Source: Mycetocola spongiae
GTDB lineage: Bacteria; Actinomycetota; Actinomycetes; Actinomycetales; Microbacteriaceae
DNA: 64,000 nucleotides
Direction of reading: 5' to 3'
NCBI RefSeq assembly: GCF_020424085.1
Contig: NZ_CP080203.1
Location: forward strand, 2,852,001 to 2,916,000
Part shown: in pieces, positions 51,273-59,254 of the stretch
Layout: each line of letters starts with the position of its first letter
Numbering within the stretch: position 1 is the stretch's first letter
Notes under the pieces: model-generated
Databases searched by the model: none
What the model was told of the DNA's origin: nothing
What the model saw: only the letters and a program-made list of their open reading frames with translations
Translations under genes and position numbers: made by a program

Positions 51273-51301
51273 TTGACAGACCGACTATGCGGTTTTATTC
51301 T
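51273..51301 (+). promoter_or_regulatory. Near-consensus promoter of tetR with embedded operator
   Basis: TTGACA (51273-51278), 17-bp spacer, TATTCT (51296-51301). The spacer contains ACTATGCGGTTT (51284-51295), which recurs exactly at 51977-51988 before the SDR gene; both copies are preceded by ACNNACNN. Confidence 0.7.
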
Positions 51302-51322
51302 GAGGGGAACGAAGGGACGCAT

Positions 51323-51928
51323 ATGGCGGGCAAGACTCCCAAGGGGGTGGCAACGCGGCAGGCAATTTTGGCCGCGGCCGCCGGCGTTTTTGCGCGGCAG
51401 GGTTATGCCGGCACGCGCATGGACGATATCTTTGCGGCGACCGGTCTTACCAAGGGTGCCGTTTATTTTCACTTCGCCTCGAAGGAGGCGCTGGCCTGGG
51501 CCGTGGTGGAGGATCATAAGCGGCGCTGGCTGGAGCTCGCGCGCGATGAGGTCGAATCCAGCACCGAGGCGCTGGAGCAGTTTCGGCGGCTCGCCGAACT
51601 GCTGATCCGCCTCTCATCCGCGGATGAGTCCACATGGAGCGTGGTGCGTCTCGCCGAGCAGGTGGGCGTGCACTCGGCGGCGGATATCGCGGCCTCCGCG
51701 GGGCCCATGACCGATTGGATTGCCCTGATGGATGAGGTAATTCGGCGCGGGCAGCGGCAGGGAGTGTTTGATAAGCGGCATTCGGCCGCCGATGTGGCCG
51801 TGGCCGTGGTGGCCTCCTTTGACGGGCTGAAGGCCATCAGTGACGCCCTCGGTGAGGATGAGCGCGCGGCGTTTACCCGGCGGGCGCGCCTCCTGGTATC
51901 CCTTCTGGAAACGGGAATCCGGGCCTGA
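51323..51928 (+). CDS. TetR-family regulator
   Basis: A 201-residue TetR protein with an N-terminal helix-turn-helix (ATRQAILAAAAGVFARQGYAGTRMDDIFAATGLTKGAVYFHFASKEAL, in pieces over about residues 12-60), the form seen in ScbR/gamma-butyrolactone-like or ordinary TetR repressors, and a helical ligand domain. ATG 51323 has AAGGGA upstream. It is followed after 70 nt by an SDR gene that carries the same 12-bp motif in its leader, so it probably represses both genes. Confidence 0.88.
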   Translation: MAGKTPKGVATRQAILAAAAGVFARQGYAGTRMDDIFAATGLTKGAVYFHFASKEALAWAVVEDHKRRWLELARDEVESSTEALEQFRRLAELLIRLSSADESTWSVVRLAEQVGVHSAADIAASAGPMTDWIALMDEVIRRGQRQGVFDKRHSAADVAVAVVASFDGLKAISDALGEDERAAFTRRARLLVSLLETGIRA

Positions 51929-51976
51929 GGCCCGGGCGGCGGATCCCGCCGTTTTCCTTCATTAAAAAACAAACGA

Positions 51977-51988
51977 ACTATGCGGTTT
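51977..51988. promoter_or_regulatory. Second copy of the TetR operator-like motif
   Basis: ACTATGCGGTTT lies 10 nt before the SDR start, touching the ribosome site TTTGGAGA. It is an exact match to the motif in the tetR promoter spacer. Confidence 0.6.
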
Positions 51989-51998
51989 GGAGAAATCA

Positions 51999-52763
51999 AT
52001 GTCTATACTCATCACGGGAGCTTCCTCGGGAATCGGCGAACAATTCGCGCGGGCCTATGCCGCCCGCGGACACGGCCTGATCCTGGTCGCCCGCAGCGAG
52101 AAAAAACTGGAACGGCTGGCCGCGGAACTCAGGGCAGCGCACGGCATCCGCGTCGAGGTGATCGCCCTGGACCTGGCGCGACCGGGATCGGCCGAGGCCC
52201 TGGTCGAAACCACGCGGCGGATGGGCCTGGAGATCAACACCCTGGTGAATAACGCCGGTTTCGCCACACACGGCGATATCGTGGACGCGGATCCGGTCCG
52301 CATGGTGGAACAGATCCAGCTCAACTGCTCCACACTCGCCGACCTCACCGCCCGATTCCTCCCGGCAATGCGGGAACGCGGGCGCGGCACGATCGTGAAT
52401 ATCGCCTCCACCGCGGCGTTCCAACCGCTGCCACATATGGCGGTATATGGGGCGGCCAAGGCCTTTGTTCTCTCCTTCACCGAGGCGCTGTGGGCCGAGA
52501 ACCGCCGGCACGGGATCCGCATTCTGGCGGTCTGCCCCGGGGCCACCGATACCGCGTTTTTTGAGACGGCGGGGGAGGCCGCGGCCTCGGGTACCAAACG
52601 CTCGCCGCGGCTCCTGGTTGAGCGCACTCTCCGCGAACTCGAGGGTGGAAAGCCGAGCTTTGTGGACGGCGCGGCCAATGCCCTGATTGCCCGCTGCGTG
52701 ACCAGGCTGCTGCCCCGCCGGGTGATCCTCGGAATCGCCGAGCGCAGCGTGCGGGCGGCCTAG
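51999..52763 (+). CDS. Short-chain dehydrogenase/reductase
   Basis: A 254-residue classical SDR with TGASSGIG (about residues 6-13), NNAGF (about 87-91), catalytic Ser in IASTAAF and Tyr-x3-Lys in YGAAKAF (about 151-155). It acts on an unknown alcohol or carbonyl with NAD(P). ATG 51999 has GGAGA 8 nt upstream. Regulated, by inference, by the adjacent TetR protein through the shared operator. A membrane anchor is absent. Confidence 0.9.
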   Translation: MSILITGASSGIGEQFARAYAARGHGLILVARSEKKLERLAAELRAAHGIRVEVIALDLARPGSAEALVETTRRMGLEINTLVNNAGFATHGDIVDADPVRMVEQIQLNCSTLADLTARFLPAMRERGRGTIVNIASTAAFQPLPHMAVYGAAKAFVLSFTEALWAENRRHGIRILAVCPGATDTAFFETAGEAAASGTKRSPRLLVERTLRELEGGKPSFVDGAANALIARCVTRLLPRRVILGIAERSVRAA

Positions 52764-53156
52764 CGACAGCGTTTCGGTGAATTTGCGACCGACCCGTAAA
52801 AACGCGATAGCGGCGGTGTCTTTTATTCATGAGGGTGAAAGCCCTCGCAGTATCGCCCGTCCATGCCGCCCCTCGTGCGTGGTGCGGAGCGATAGGGGGA
52901 GGGCGCCCGTGGGAAGACGGGTGCCACACGATGCCCCGGCCCGATCCCTAGTCGTGCCGGGCGGGGTCACCCGGTTGTGACCTGGCTGTCCCCGATTGCC
53001 GATCCCCGGCCGATAACGGCCGCGCCCTGCTCCCTACGCGTGGGCGCGGCCGCGCCGGGGTGGCGCGTGCCCCGTCGGCGGCGATTCTCCCCGGAAAGGC
53101 CCGGAGTCGAGTTTTCGCCGCCGACCCCTGCCCCCTCGGGGATTAGGGTGGAGGGC
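52764..53156. other. 393-nt gene-free region with inverted repeats
   Basis: No coding frame has a ribosome site or homology. Inverted repeats occur in series: GCGATA (52804-52809) with TATCGC (52851-52856), enclosing GAGGG/CCCTC (52831-52846); then GGCGCCCGT (52902-52910) with ACGGGTGCC (52917-52925). The 3' part (52975-53140) is GC-rich, and a -10-like TAGGGT lies at 53144-53149 just before the rhodanese start. A small RNA is possible but I recognise no class. Confidence 0.4.
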
Positions 53157-53996
53157 ATGAGCAACCTGATTTCCGTCGCGGAACTGCATACGCTACTGGC
53201 CGGTTCCGAGCCCGTGGTCATTCTTGACGTGCGCTGGCGGCTCGACCGCCCCGATGGCCGCGCGGAGTATCGCGAGGGACATCTGCCCGGTGCAGTCTAT
53301 GTGGACCTGGACACCGAATTGGCGGCCCCGGGCTTGCCGGCCACCGAGGGCAGGCATCCGGTCCCGGAGATCGAGGACCTGCGCGCCGCCGCCCGCCGCT
53401 GGGGCCTGCACCCCGGCAGCACCGTGATCGCCTAAGACAACTTCCACCAGCTGCCCGCCGCGCGTGCCTGGTGGCTGCTGCGGCAGGCCGGCCTTCCCGG
53501 CCTGCGGGTGCTAAATGGTGGGCTCGCGGCCTGGACCGCGGCGGGTCATCCGCTCGATAGCGGCGATGTGATCCCCGAGCCGGGCACCGTGACGCTCCCC
53601 GGCTATTCCACCGCGGGCGTCCTGGACGCCCGGGCCGCGGGGGAACGGGCCGCCGCGGGTGGCCTCCTGGATGTGCGGGCGGCCGAAAGATTCCGCGGCG
53701 AGAATGAGCCCATGGACCCCCGCGCCGGCCATATTCCGGGGGCCCGGAACCTGCCGTTTCTGCACTATCTGGAGGACGGCCTGTTTATGTCTCCGGCGCG
53801 CCTGCGCGGGTTGCTTGCAGAGGTCGGAATCGATAGCGGCGAGCCGCTGGGCACCTCCTGCGGTTCGGGCATCACCGCGGCCCATGCCGCACTCGCCCTC
53901 GCCGAGGCCGGAATCGCCGCGGATATTTATCCCGGTTCCTGGAGCCAGTGGTCCCGGCGCGATGACCTGCCGGTGGAGACCGGTCCCGCGCGCTAG
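53157..53996 (+). pseudogene. Thiosulfate/3-mercaptopyruvate sulfurtransferase interrupted by one TAA
   Basis: A two-domain rhodanese of 279 codons if read through. Codon 93 (53433-53435) is TAA where relatives have Tyr in a VVxYDD-type motif; the frame continues unchanged with DNFHQLPAARAWWLLRQAGLPG, then a full catalytic domain with active-site CGSGITA (Cys near residue 241). ATG 53157 is 7 nt after TAGGGT. A single base change (TAC or TAT to TAA) explains it. The C-terminal part could be restarted at GTG 53508, but that would lack most of domain 1. Sequencing error or recent nonsense mutation are both possible. Confidence 0.85.
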
Positions 53997-54069
53997 GGGG
54001 GATAACCCCCGGAGAAACCCGGGGGTAGGCGTCATATCGGATATCCTCCCCGCCGCGCAGAATTGAGAC

Positions 54070-55455
54070 ATGGCAATGAATGAAAGTATCCCCACCCCGG
54101 CACCCTTCCTCGCCCCGGACCGCGGCATAGACCCCGGCTATCGGCGCGGCTATGGCGCGCGCTGGGCCCGGGTGCTCCCCAACCTGGGCTATCTCATCCC
54201 CACGTTTTTTATCGCGGTCGCGGGCCTCGTGGTTTTTATCACGCTCTTCTCGCTGGGGCTGAGCCTCCTGATCCTCTATATCGGTGTTTTTATCCTCATC
54301 GCGATGTTTATGACGGCCCGCGGCTGGGGCGAAATGGAGCTGCGCCGCCTCGAGGCGGTGCGCCGAGACAGCCTCCCGCGACCGGTCTGGCGCCCCACCG
54401 GCGGCGGGCCCCTGAGCGTGATCGGCGAGATGCTGCGCGATCCGCACCGCTGGGGCTATCTGCTCTATGCCGGAATTGTGCAGCCGGTGCTGGGCCTGTT
54501 CACCTGGACCCTGATGCTTGGTGCCGTCTCGGTGGCCCTCGCCGGAACCACGTCCTGGTATTGGCGTCACTTCATCCCGGTGGGTCCCGATAATCAGCAG
54601 ATCGGTGACCTTCTGGCGCTGATTCTTCCCGCGGGAATGATCGCCAACCCCAACCTCGTGACCGATATAACCAATATCGCGCTGGGCGTGGTGATGCTGG
54701 CGCTGCTCCCGCTGATCCTCGATGGCCTGGTCTCGCTGCACCGCGTGGTGGCCGCGCAGATGCTCGGACGCTATCACTCGGATGATCTGGCCGAGGAGAT
54801 CAGCAGCCTCTCGGCCTCGCGCAGCGCCGCCGTCTCCGCCGAAAACGTGGGCCTGCGCCGCCTGGAACGCGATATTCATGACGGACCGCAGCAGCGCCTG
54901 ATCCGCCTGCAGATGGATCTTGCCGCCGCCGAGCGCGCCCTGAGCGCGGAGGACCCCGAGTGGGCCGGACAGATCCTCAGCGAGGCCCGCGGCCACGCCG
55001 GGGCCACCCTGGACGAGTTGCGCGCGCTCTCGCGCGGCTTTGCCCCGCCCCTGCTCCAGGACCGCGGACTGATCGCGGCCGTCGCGGCGATGGCCGAGTC
55101 CAGCCCGCTCGCCGTGACCGTGCATAACGACCTTCCGGAATCCGTGGTGTTAAAGCCCGAGGTGGAACTCGGCGCGTATTTCATCGTCTCCGAACTGCTG
55201 ACCAATGCGGTGAAGCACTCGGGGGCCGCCGCCGCGGATATCTCCCTGTCGCTCATCCCCTCGGGAGGGGAGGGCACCCCCGCGGATACCCTGTGGCTGC
55301 GGGTCAGCGATGCCGGGCAGGGTGGAGCCCTCGCCCGCCCCGGACACGGCCTGGCCGGGCTCGACGGCCGGGTGCGGGGACTGCGCGGAACCCTCGCGGT
55401 ACACAGCCCCCTCGGTGGACCCACCGTGGTGGACGCCACGATCCCGCTCGGCTAG
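54070..55455 (+). CDS. Sensor histidine kinase (NarL-type partner, putative-sensor domain)
   Basis: A 461-residue kinase. Residues about 30-240 form four or more transmembrane helices of the PspC/putative-sensor type. The HisKA_3 dimerisation site LERDIHDGPQQRLIRLQ (His near 272) and an ATPase domain with LLTNAVKHSGA and GHGLAGLDGRVRGL follow. It autophosphorylates at His and passes phosphate to the response regulator 97 nt downstream. The signal is unknown; the short extracytoplasmic loops suggest sensing in or near the membrane. Confidence 0.9.
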   Translation: MAMNESIPTPAPFLAPDRGIDPGYRRGYGARWARVLPNLGYLIPTFFIAVAGLVVFITLFSLGLSLLILYIGVFILIAMFMTARGWGEMELRRLEAVRRDSLPRPVWRPTGGGPLSVIGEMLRDPHRWGYLLYAGIVQPVLGLFTWTLMLGAVSVALAGTTSWYWRHFIPVGPDNQQIGDLLALILPAGMIANPNLVTDITNIALGVVMLALLPLILDGLVSLHRVVAAQMLGRYHSDDLAEEISSLSASRSAAVSAENVGLRRLERDIHDGPQQRLIRLQMDLAAAERALSAEDPEWAGQILSEARGHAGATLDELRALSRGFAPPLLQDRGLIAAVAAMAESSPLAVTVHNDLPESVVLKPEVELGAYFIVSELLTNAVKHSGAAAADISLSLIPSGGEGTPADTLWLRVSDAGQGGALARPGHGLAGLDGRVRGLRGTLAVHSPLGGPTVVDATIPLG

Positions 55456-55460
55456 CCGGT

Positions 55461-55495
55461 ACCGCCGGGCGCACCCCGCGGGTGCGCCCGGCGGT
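55461..55495 (+). terminator. Perfect 16-bp hairpin between kinase and regulator genes
   Basis: ACCGCCGGGCGCACCC (55461-55476) pairs with GGGTGCGCCCGGCGGT (55480-55495), loop CGC. No T run, so it may attenuate or protect mRNA rather than fully terminate. The regulator has its own -10 at 55540. Confidence 0.6.
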
Positions 55496-55552
55496 GCGTC
55501 ATCGCGCGGCGGCGATACACCGCACCCCCGGCCGCACGGGATAATGGGGGTT

Positions 55553-56218
55553 ATGACCAGTGAACCCCTGCGGATAGCCGTGGCCGATGACTCCGTCCTG
55601 CTGCGCGAGGGCCTGGTCCGGCTCTTTGCCGAGGCCGGCTTTAATACGGTCGCGTCCTGCGGGGACGCCGTGGAACTGATCGCATTCTTGGAATCGGTGC
55701 CCGCCGACCGGCGGCCGCGCGCCCTCGTGCTCGACGTGCGGATGCCCCCCACATTCCGCGATGAGGGTGTGCTGGCGGCCATCGAGATCCGCCGCCGCTG
55801 GCCCGAAATTGGCATCCTGTTGCTGAGCCAATACGTCGAGAGCGTTTATGCCCAGGAACTCCTGGCGGCGGGCGCATCCGGGCTGGGCTATCTGCTGAAG
55901 GACCGGGTGGCCTCGCTTGAGGATATTCGCTCGGCGGTGATCCGCGTGGCCGAGGGCGGCACCGTGCTGGACCCCGAGGTGGTGGGCGCGCTGTTCTCGC
56001 GCCACCGCGATCCGCTGGCCACGCTCACGCCGCGCGAGCGCGAGGTCCTGGAGCTGATGGCCGAGGGCCTGACCAACCGGGCCATCTCGGAGCGACTCAT
56101 GATCGGGCAGGGCGCGGTGGAGAAAAATGTCACCGCGATCTTTGGCAAGCTGGGCCTGGAGGATTCCGGCAGCGATCATCGTCGTGTGCTCGCCGTACTC
56201 TCCTGGCTGCGCGCCTAA
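55553..56218 (+). CDS. LuxR/NarL-family response regulator
   Basis: A 221-residue regulator. The receiver domain has acidic pocket ADDSVLL (about residues 10-16) and phospho-acceptor Asp in LVLDVRMPP (about 60); LLKDR contains the conserved Lys. The C-terminal LuxR helix-turn-helix is LTPREREVLELMAEGLTNRAISERLMIGQGAVEKNVTAIFGKLGL. ATG 55553 is 7 nt after GATAAT (55540-55545), so the mRNA is probably leaderless; ATG 55544 overlaps the -10. Partner of the preceding kinase. Confidence 0.92.
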   Translation: MTSEPLRIAVADDSVLLREGLVRLFAEAGFNTVASCGDAVELIAFLESVPADRRPRALVLDVRMPPTFRDEGVLAAIEIRRRWPEIGILLLSQYVESVYAQELLAAGASGLGYLLKDRVASLEDIRSAVIRVAEGGTVLDPEVVGALFSRHRDPLATLTPREREVLELMAEGLTNRAISERLMIGQGAVEKNVTAIFGKLGLEDSGSDHRRVLAVLSWLRA

Positions 56219-56352
56219 GCCCCGGACTCCCGCGGTTGCGGATATCGTGGGGTGCATCCCCGCAGTCGCACCGCAGTGCGATCACCCGCGGGGAGCCCTC
56301 GCCGCCGAGGACGCCCCGCTGCGCTCCCCGGCCCAGAACCTAGGAGACCCGC

Positions 56353-57528
56353 ATGAGCGCGCCCCGGAACGCCCGTCCCCGCATCGTGATTGCCGCCGAT
56401 AAGTTTAAGGGTTCCCTGGACGGGGCCGGGGTGGCGCGGGCGCTCACCCGCGGGCTGCTTGCGGGCCTGCCCGAGGCCCGAATCGTGACGGTTCCGGTGG
56501 CCGATGGCGGCGAGGGCAGCCTGGATGCCGCTTTGCGCGCGGGCTTCACCCGCTACGAGGCCACGGTGAGCGGACCCACCGGGGAGCCGGTCCGCGCCGC
56601 CCTTGGCCTGCGCGAGCGATCCGGGGGCGGGCGCGAGGCCCTCGTGGAGATGGCGGAGGCCTCCGGCCTGGACGCGCTGCCGGGCGGGATTCGCCGCGCC
56701 CGCACCGCGAGCAGCCGGGGAACCGGGGAGCTGATTCGGGAGGCGCTGGATCGCGGCGCGACCCGGGTGATCCTCGCGATTGGCGGAAGTGCCTGCACCG
56801 ACGGCGGCGCGGGAGCCCTCGCGGCCCTGGGGTTGGGGCTCTATGATGCCCGCGGCGACGCACTGGCCGATGGCGGGGCGGCGCTCCGCGAGCTAGACCG
56901 CGTGGAGACCGCGGGCCTGGACCCGCGGATCGCGCGGACCGAGTTTATTCTGGCCAGCGATGTGGATAATCCCCTGCTGGGTCCCCGGGGTGCGGCGGCG
57001 ATCTTTGGGCCGCAGAAGGGCGCCGATTATGCCGATATCGCGGTGCTGGAGTCGGGACTTCGCCGCCTGATGGAGTGCCTGGAACGCGCCGGGGTGCCGC
57101 GCGCGGCCGAGTGCGCCGAGGCGCCGGGGGCCGGGGCCGCGGGCGGTCTGGGATTTGGCTCGCTTATGCTGCTGGGCGCCAAACGCGAGCCGGGCACCGC
57201 GGTGATCCTCGAGCTGGCGGGCCTGGCCGAGGCCCTCGCCGGGGCCGATCTGGTGATCACGGGCGAGGGGAGCCTCGACGCGCAGAGCCTGGGCGGTAAA
57301 ACACCGATGGGGGTGGCCGCGGCCGCCCGCGCCGCGGGGGTTCCCGTGATCGCGGTATGCGGAATCAGCGATTTACCCGAGCAGCGACTCCACGACGCGG
57401 GATTTGCCGCGCGCTATCGACTGAGCGATCTGGAGCCGGATCCCGTGCGGAGTATGGCGGGGGCCGCCGGGCTCCTCACCCGAATCGGGGAGAGCATCGC
57501 CTCCGACCTCGCCGGCGGCCCCGCCTAG
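56353..57528 (+). CDS. glxK: Glycerate kinase (GlxK/GarK family)
   Basis: A 391-residue glycerate kinase. Family marks are the N-terminal AADKFKGSLDG, VPVADGGEGSLDA, AIGGSACTDGGAGAL, FGPQKGA and TGEGSLDAQSLGGKTPMG. It phosphorylates D-glycerate to 2-phosphoglycerate (or 3-phosphoglycerate in some members). It appears to stand alone after the two-component system. It might take up glycerate from other pathways, such as the 2-hydroxyacid dehydrogenase route at the left end, but this is only suggestive. Confidence 0.93.
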   Translation: MSAPRNARPRIVIAADKFKGSLDGAGVARALTRGLLAGLPEARIVTVPVADGGEGSLDAALRAGFTRYEATVSGPTGEPVRAALGLRERSGGGREALVEMAEASGLDALPGGIRRARTASSRGTGELIREALDRGATRVILAIGGSACTDGGAGALAALGLGLYDARGDALADGGAALRELDRVETAGLDPRIARTEFILASDVDNPLLGPRGAAAIFGPQKGADYADIAVLESGLRRLMECLERAGVPRAAECAEAPGAGAAGGLGFGSLMLLGAKREPGTAVILELAGLAEALAGADLVITGEGSLDAQSLGGKTPMGVAAAARAAGVPVIAVCGISDLPEQRLHDAGFAARYRLSDLEPDPVRSMAGAAGLLTRIGESIASDLAGGPA

Positions 57529-57584
57529 GCATCGCCGCGGCGCTGGCCGCGGCCCCCGCGCGGGAGCCGCGGCCGAAATCGGAA

Positions 57585-58226
57585 CTAGCCGCAGCTGATC
57601 GTGCCGCCCTGATAGCTGTGCACGCCCGGACCCAGCTCCCCGCAGACCGAGGCGAACCCAAAAAGTACCGCGATCATCCCGAAGATCGAGATGATGCTGC
57701 CGACCAGCACGATGGAGGCGACCACAATTCCGGCCACCGCGAGGCCATTGGATACCTGCGCACGCTTGGACTGCATAAGCGCCACGATGCTCAGGACGAG
57801 GCCCACGAGCGAGAGCGGACCGAGGAACGCGAGGATAAACCCGACGATGCCCAGCGTTTTGCCCGGCACGGGGGCCTGCCCATAGCCCTGCGCAGGCGCG
57901 GCCGGGGCCGGATAGCCCGCGACCGGGGGCGCGGGAGGCACCCCGGGCCCACCCGGGGCAAAGTGGCCGGGGGCGTGTGCCTCGGCCCCGAGGCTCTCGG
58001 GTGCGGGATAGGCGGGTTCGCGGCCGGCGGGGGCCGCACGGTCAAAGGCCGCCTCGGCGCCGGGGGCAGCATGTGCCTCTGCCCCGAGGCTCTCCGGGGC
58101 GGGATAGGCGGGCTCGGTCACGCCGGCCTCGGCGGGATAGGCCCGGGGATGGGACTCATCCGGTGCCGCGGCACCCTCCGGGACCGTGCTATTTTCGTCG
58201 GGCTCGCCGACAGTATTCTCTGACAT
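57585..58226 (-). CDS. DUF4190-like membrane protein with Pro/Ala-rich N-terminus
   Basis: A 213-residue protein. Residues 1-120 are Pro/Ala/Glu-rich and probably disordered, with a near-exact repeat EPAYPAPESLGAEAHA twice (about 38-53 and 70-85). Residues about 120-190 carry two hydrophobic helices joined by LMQSKRAQVSNG, typical of DUF4190 proteins. Short extracytoplasmic tail with two Cys (SVCGELG and TISCG) that could pair. Function unknown. Confidence 0.8.
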   Translation of the reverse strand: MSENTVGEPDENSTVPEGAAAPDESHPRAYPAEAGVTEPAYPAPESLGAEAHAAPGAEAAFDRAAPAGREPAYPAPESLGAEAHAPGHFAPGGPGVPPAPPVAGYPAPAAPAQGYGQAPVPGKTLGIVGFILAFLGPLSLVGLVLSIVALMQSKRAQVSNGLAVAGIVVASIVLVGSIISIFGMIAVLFGFASVCGELGPGVHSYQGGTISCG

Positions 58227-58314
58227 GCTGTGCTCCTTCGCTTTGATCAGAAGATAGCACCTGTGACCGGCGTTTCCTATGGCTGCCGCGGATAATTATC
58301 CGATTCCCGGCGCG

Positions 58315-58351
58315 AAAAAGCCCCCGTCCCTGCCGGGGCAGGGACGGGGGC
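58315..58351 (-). terminator. Terminator after flavin reductase gene
   Basis: GCCCCCGTCCCTGCC (58320-58334) pairs with GGCAGGGACGGGGGC (58337-58351), 15 bp; on the minus strand TTTTT follows (58319-58315). Confidence 0.9.
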
Positions 58352-58374
58352 CTCGGGCGTGAAACCGCGCGGCG

Positions 58375-59028
58375 CTACTTCTTCGCGGTGGGCGGCAGCT
58401 CGCTCTGGGCATCGAGCTTATGCCACGTGCGGTTGTGATAAACCAGCGGGCGGGTCTCGTGGGCCTCGGCCTCGGGGCTTCCGGGCTCCGGGGCATTGGC
58501 CTGCAGGGCGTGTACCACCACGACGGTGGAGGCACCCGCGCGCAGGCTATTCACCACCCGGCCGCGGATCCAGGTCTGGGCGGAGGGATAAAACGGCTCA
58601 CCCGTGATCAGGCGCGACCACAGCGAGGTATCGGCAAAACGATCGATGCCGCTCGTGGCCCCGAGCTGCGCAATATCCAGCTGATCGGCACCCAGCAGGT
58701 GCACCACGAGGGTATCGGCGGCAATGATGGTCTTGGCGCTGGAGGACAGATCGGAGACCGAAAATACCAGCAGCGCGGGATCGGCGCTGACCGAAAAAAC
58801 CGAGGTGACGGTCATGGCCACGGGCCCGGTGCCGTCATCGGCGGTGACCACGGCCACGCCCGCGGGGTGGTTGCGGAAGGCGGCCTTAAAGTCATCGGGG
58901 GCCAGCCCGGCATCAAAGCCCACGGCCTCCTGCTCGGCCTCGGCGCCGGACACCACATCGGATGCCACCGCGCGCAATACCTCGGGGGTATCCGCGGGTT
59001 CGGGCAGGATATTCGCTGCACTGGTCAT
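58375..59028 (-). CDS. Flavin reductase-domain oxidoreductase
   Basis: A 217-residue flavin_reduct protein. The FMN-binding part has FRNHPAGVAVVTADDGTGPVAMTVTSVFSVSADPALLVFSV in pieces (about residues 50-95), then SSAKTIIAADTLVVHLL and the closing PLVYHNRTWHKL. Such enzymes hand reduced FMN to a partner monooxygenase. ATG 59028 has a GGAGA about 11 nt upstream; ATG 59058 would add ten residues. An acyl-CoA dehydrogenase-like protein at 44285 is a possible but distant partner. Confidence 0.88.
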   Translation of the reverse strand: MTSAANILPEPADTPEVLRAVASDVVSGAEAEQEAVGFDAGLAPDDFKAAFRNHPAGVAVVTADDGTGPVAMTVTSVFSVSADPALLVFSVSDLSSSAKTIIAADTLVVHLLGADQLDIAQLGATSGIDRFADTSLWSRLITGEPFYPSAQTWIRGRVVNSLRAGASTVVVVHALQANAPEPGSPEAEAHETRPLVYHNRTWHKLDAQSELPPTAKK

Positions 59029-59209
59029 CTGCTCGGGTTCTCCTCGGTTATTACGCATATAGAGTCAGACCCTCCGCGGGGTGAATTTATTCCCCGCCGC
59101 GGGTATGGGTCTGCCCTCCACGATGCTCCGCGGGAACGATCCGGGCAAGCCCGGGCGGGCTATAAGTCGAAATATGAAGCCGCGTGACGCACCGTGTAAT
59201 CAGCGTGAC

Positions 59210-59243
59210 AAAAAACGGGCGGGGAATTTGCATTCCCCGCCCG
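59210..59243 (-). terminator. Terminator after hrpA
   Basis: CGGGCGGGGAAT (59216-59227) and ATTCCCCGCCCG (59232-59243) form a perfect 12-bp stem with loop TTGC; on the minus strand TTTTTT follows (59215-59210). Confidence 0.92.
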
Positions 59244-59254
59244 CCCGTGTCCGG

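Noticed and set aside
52902-52925. Cobalamin riboswitch suggested by GGGAAGACGGGTG
   Set aside because: No B12-box sequence follows and the stem order is wrong; the match is to a short motif only.
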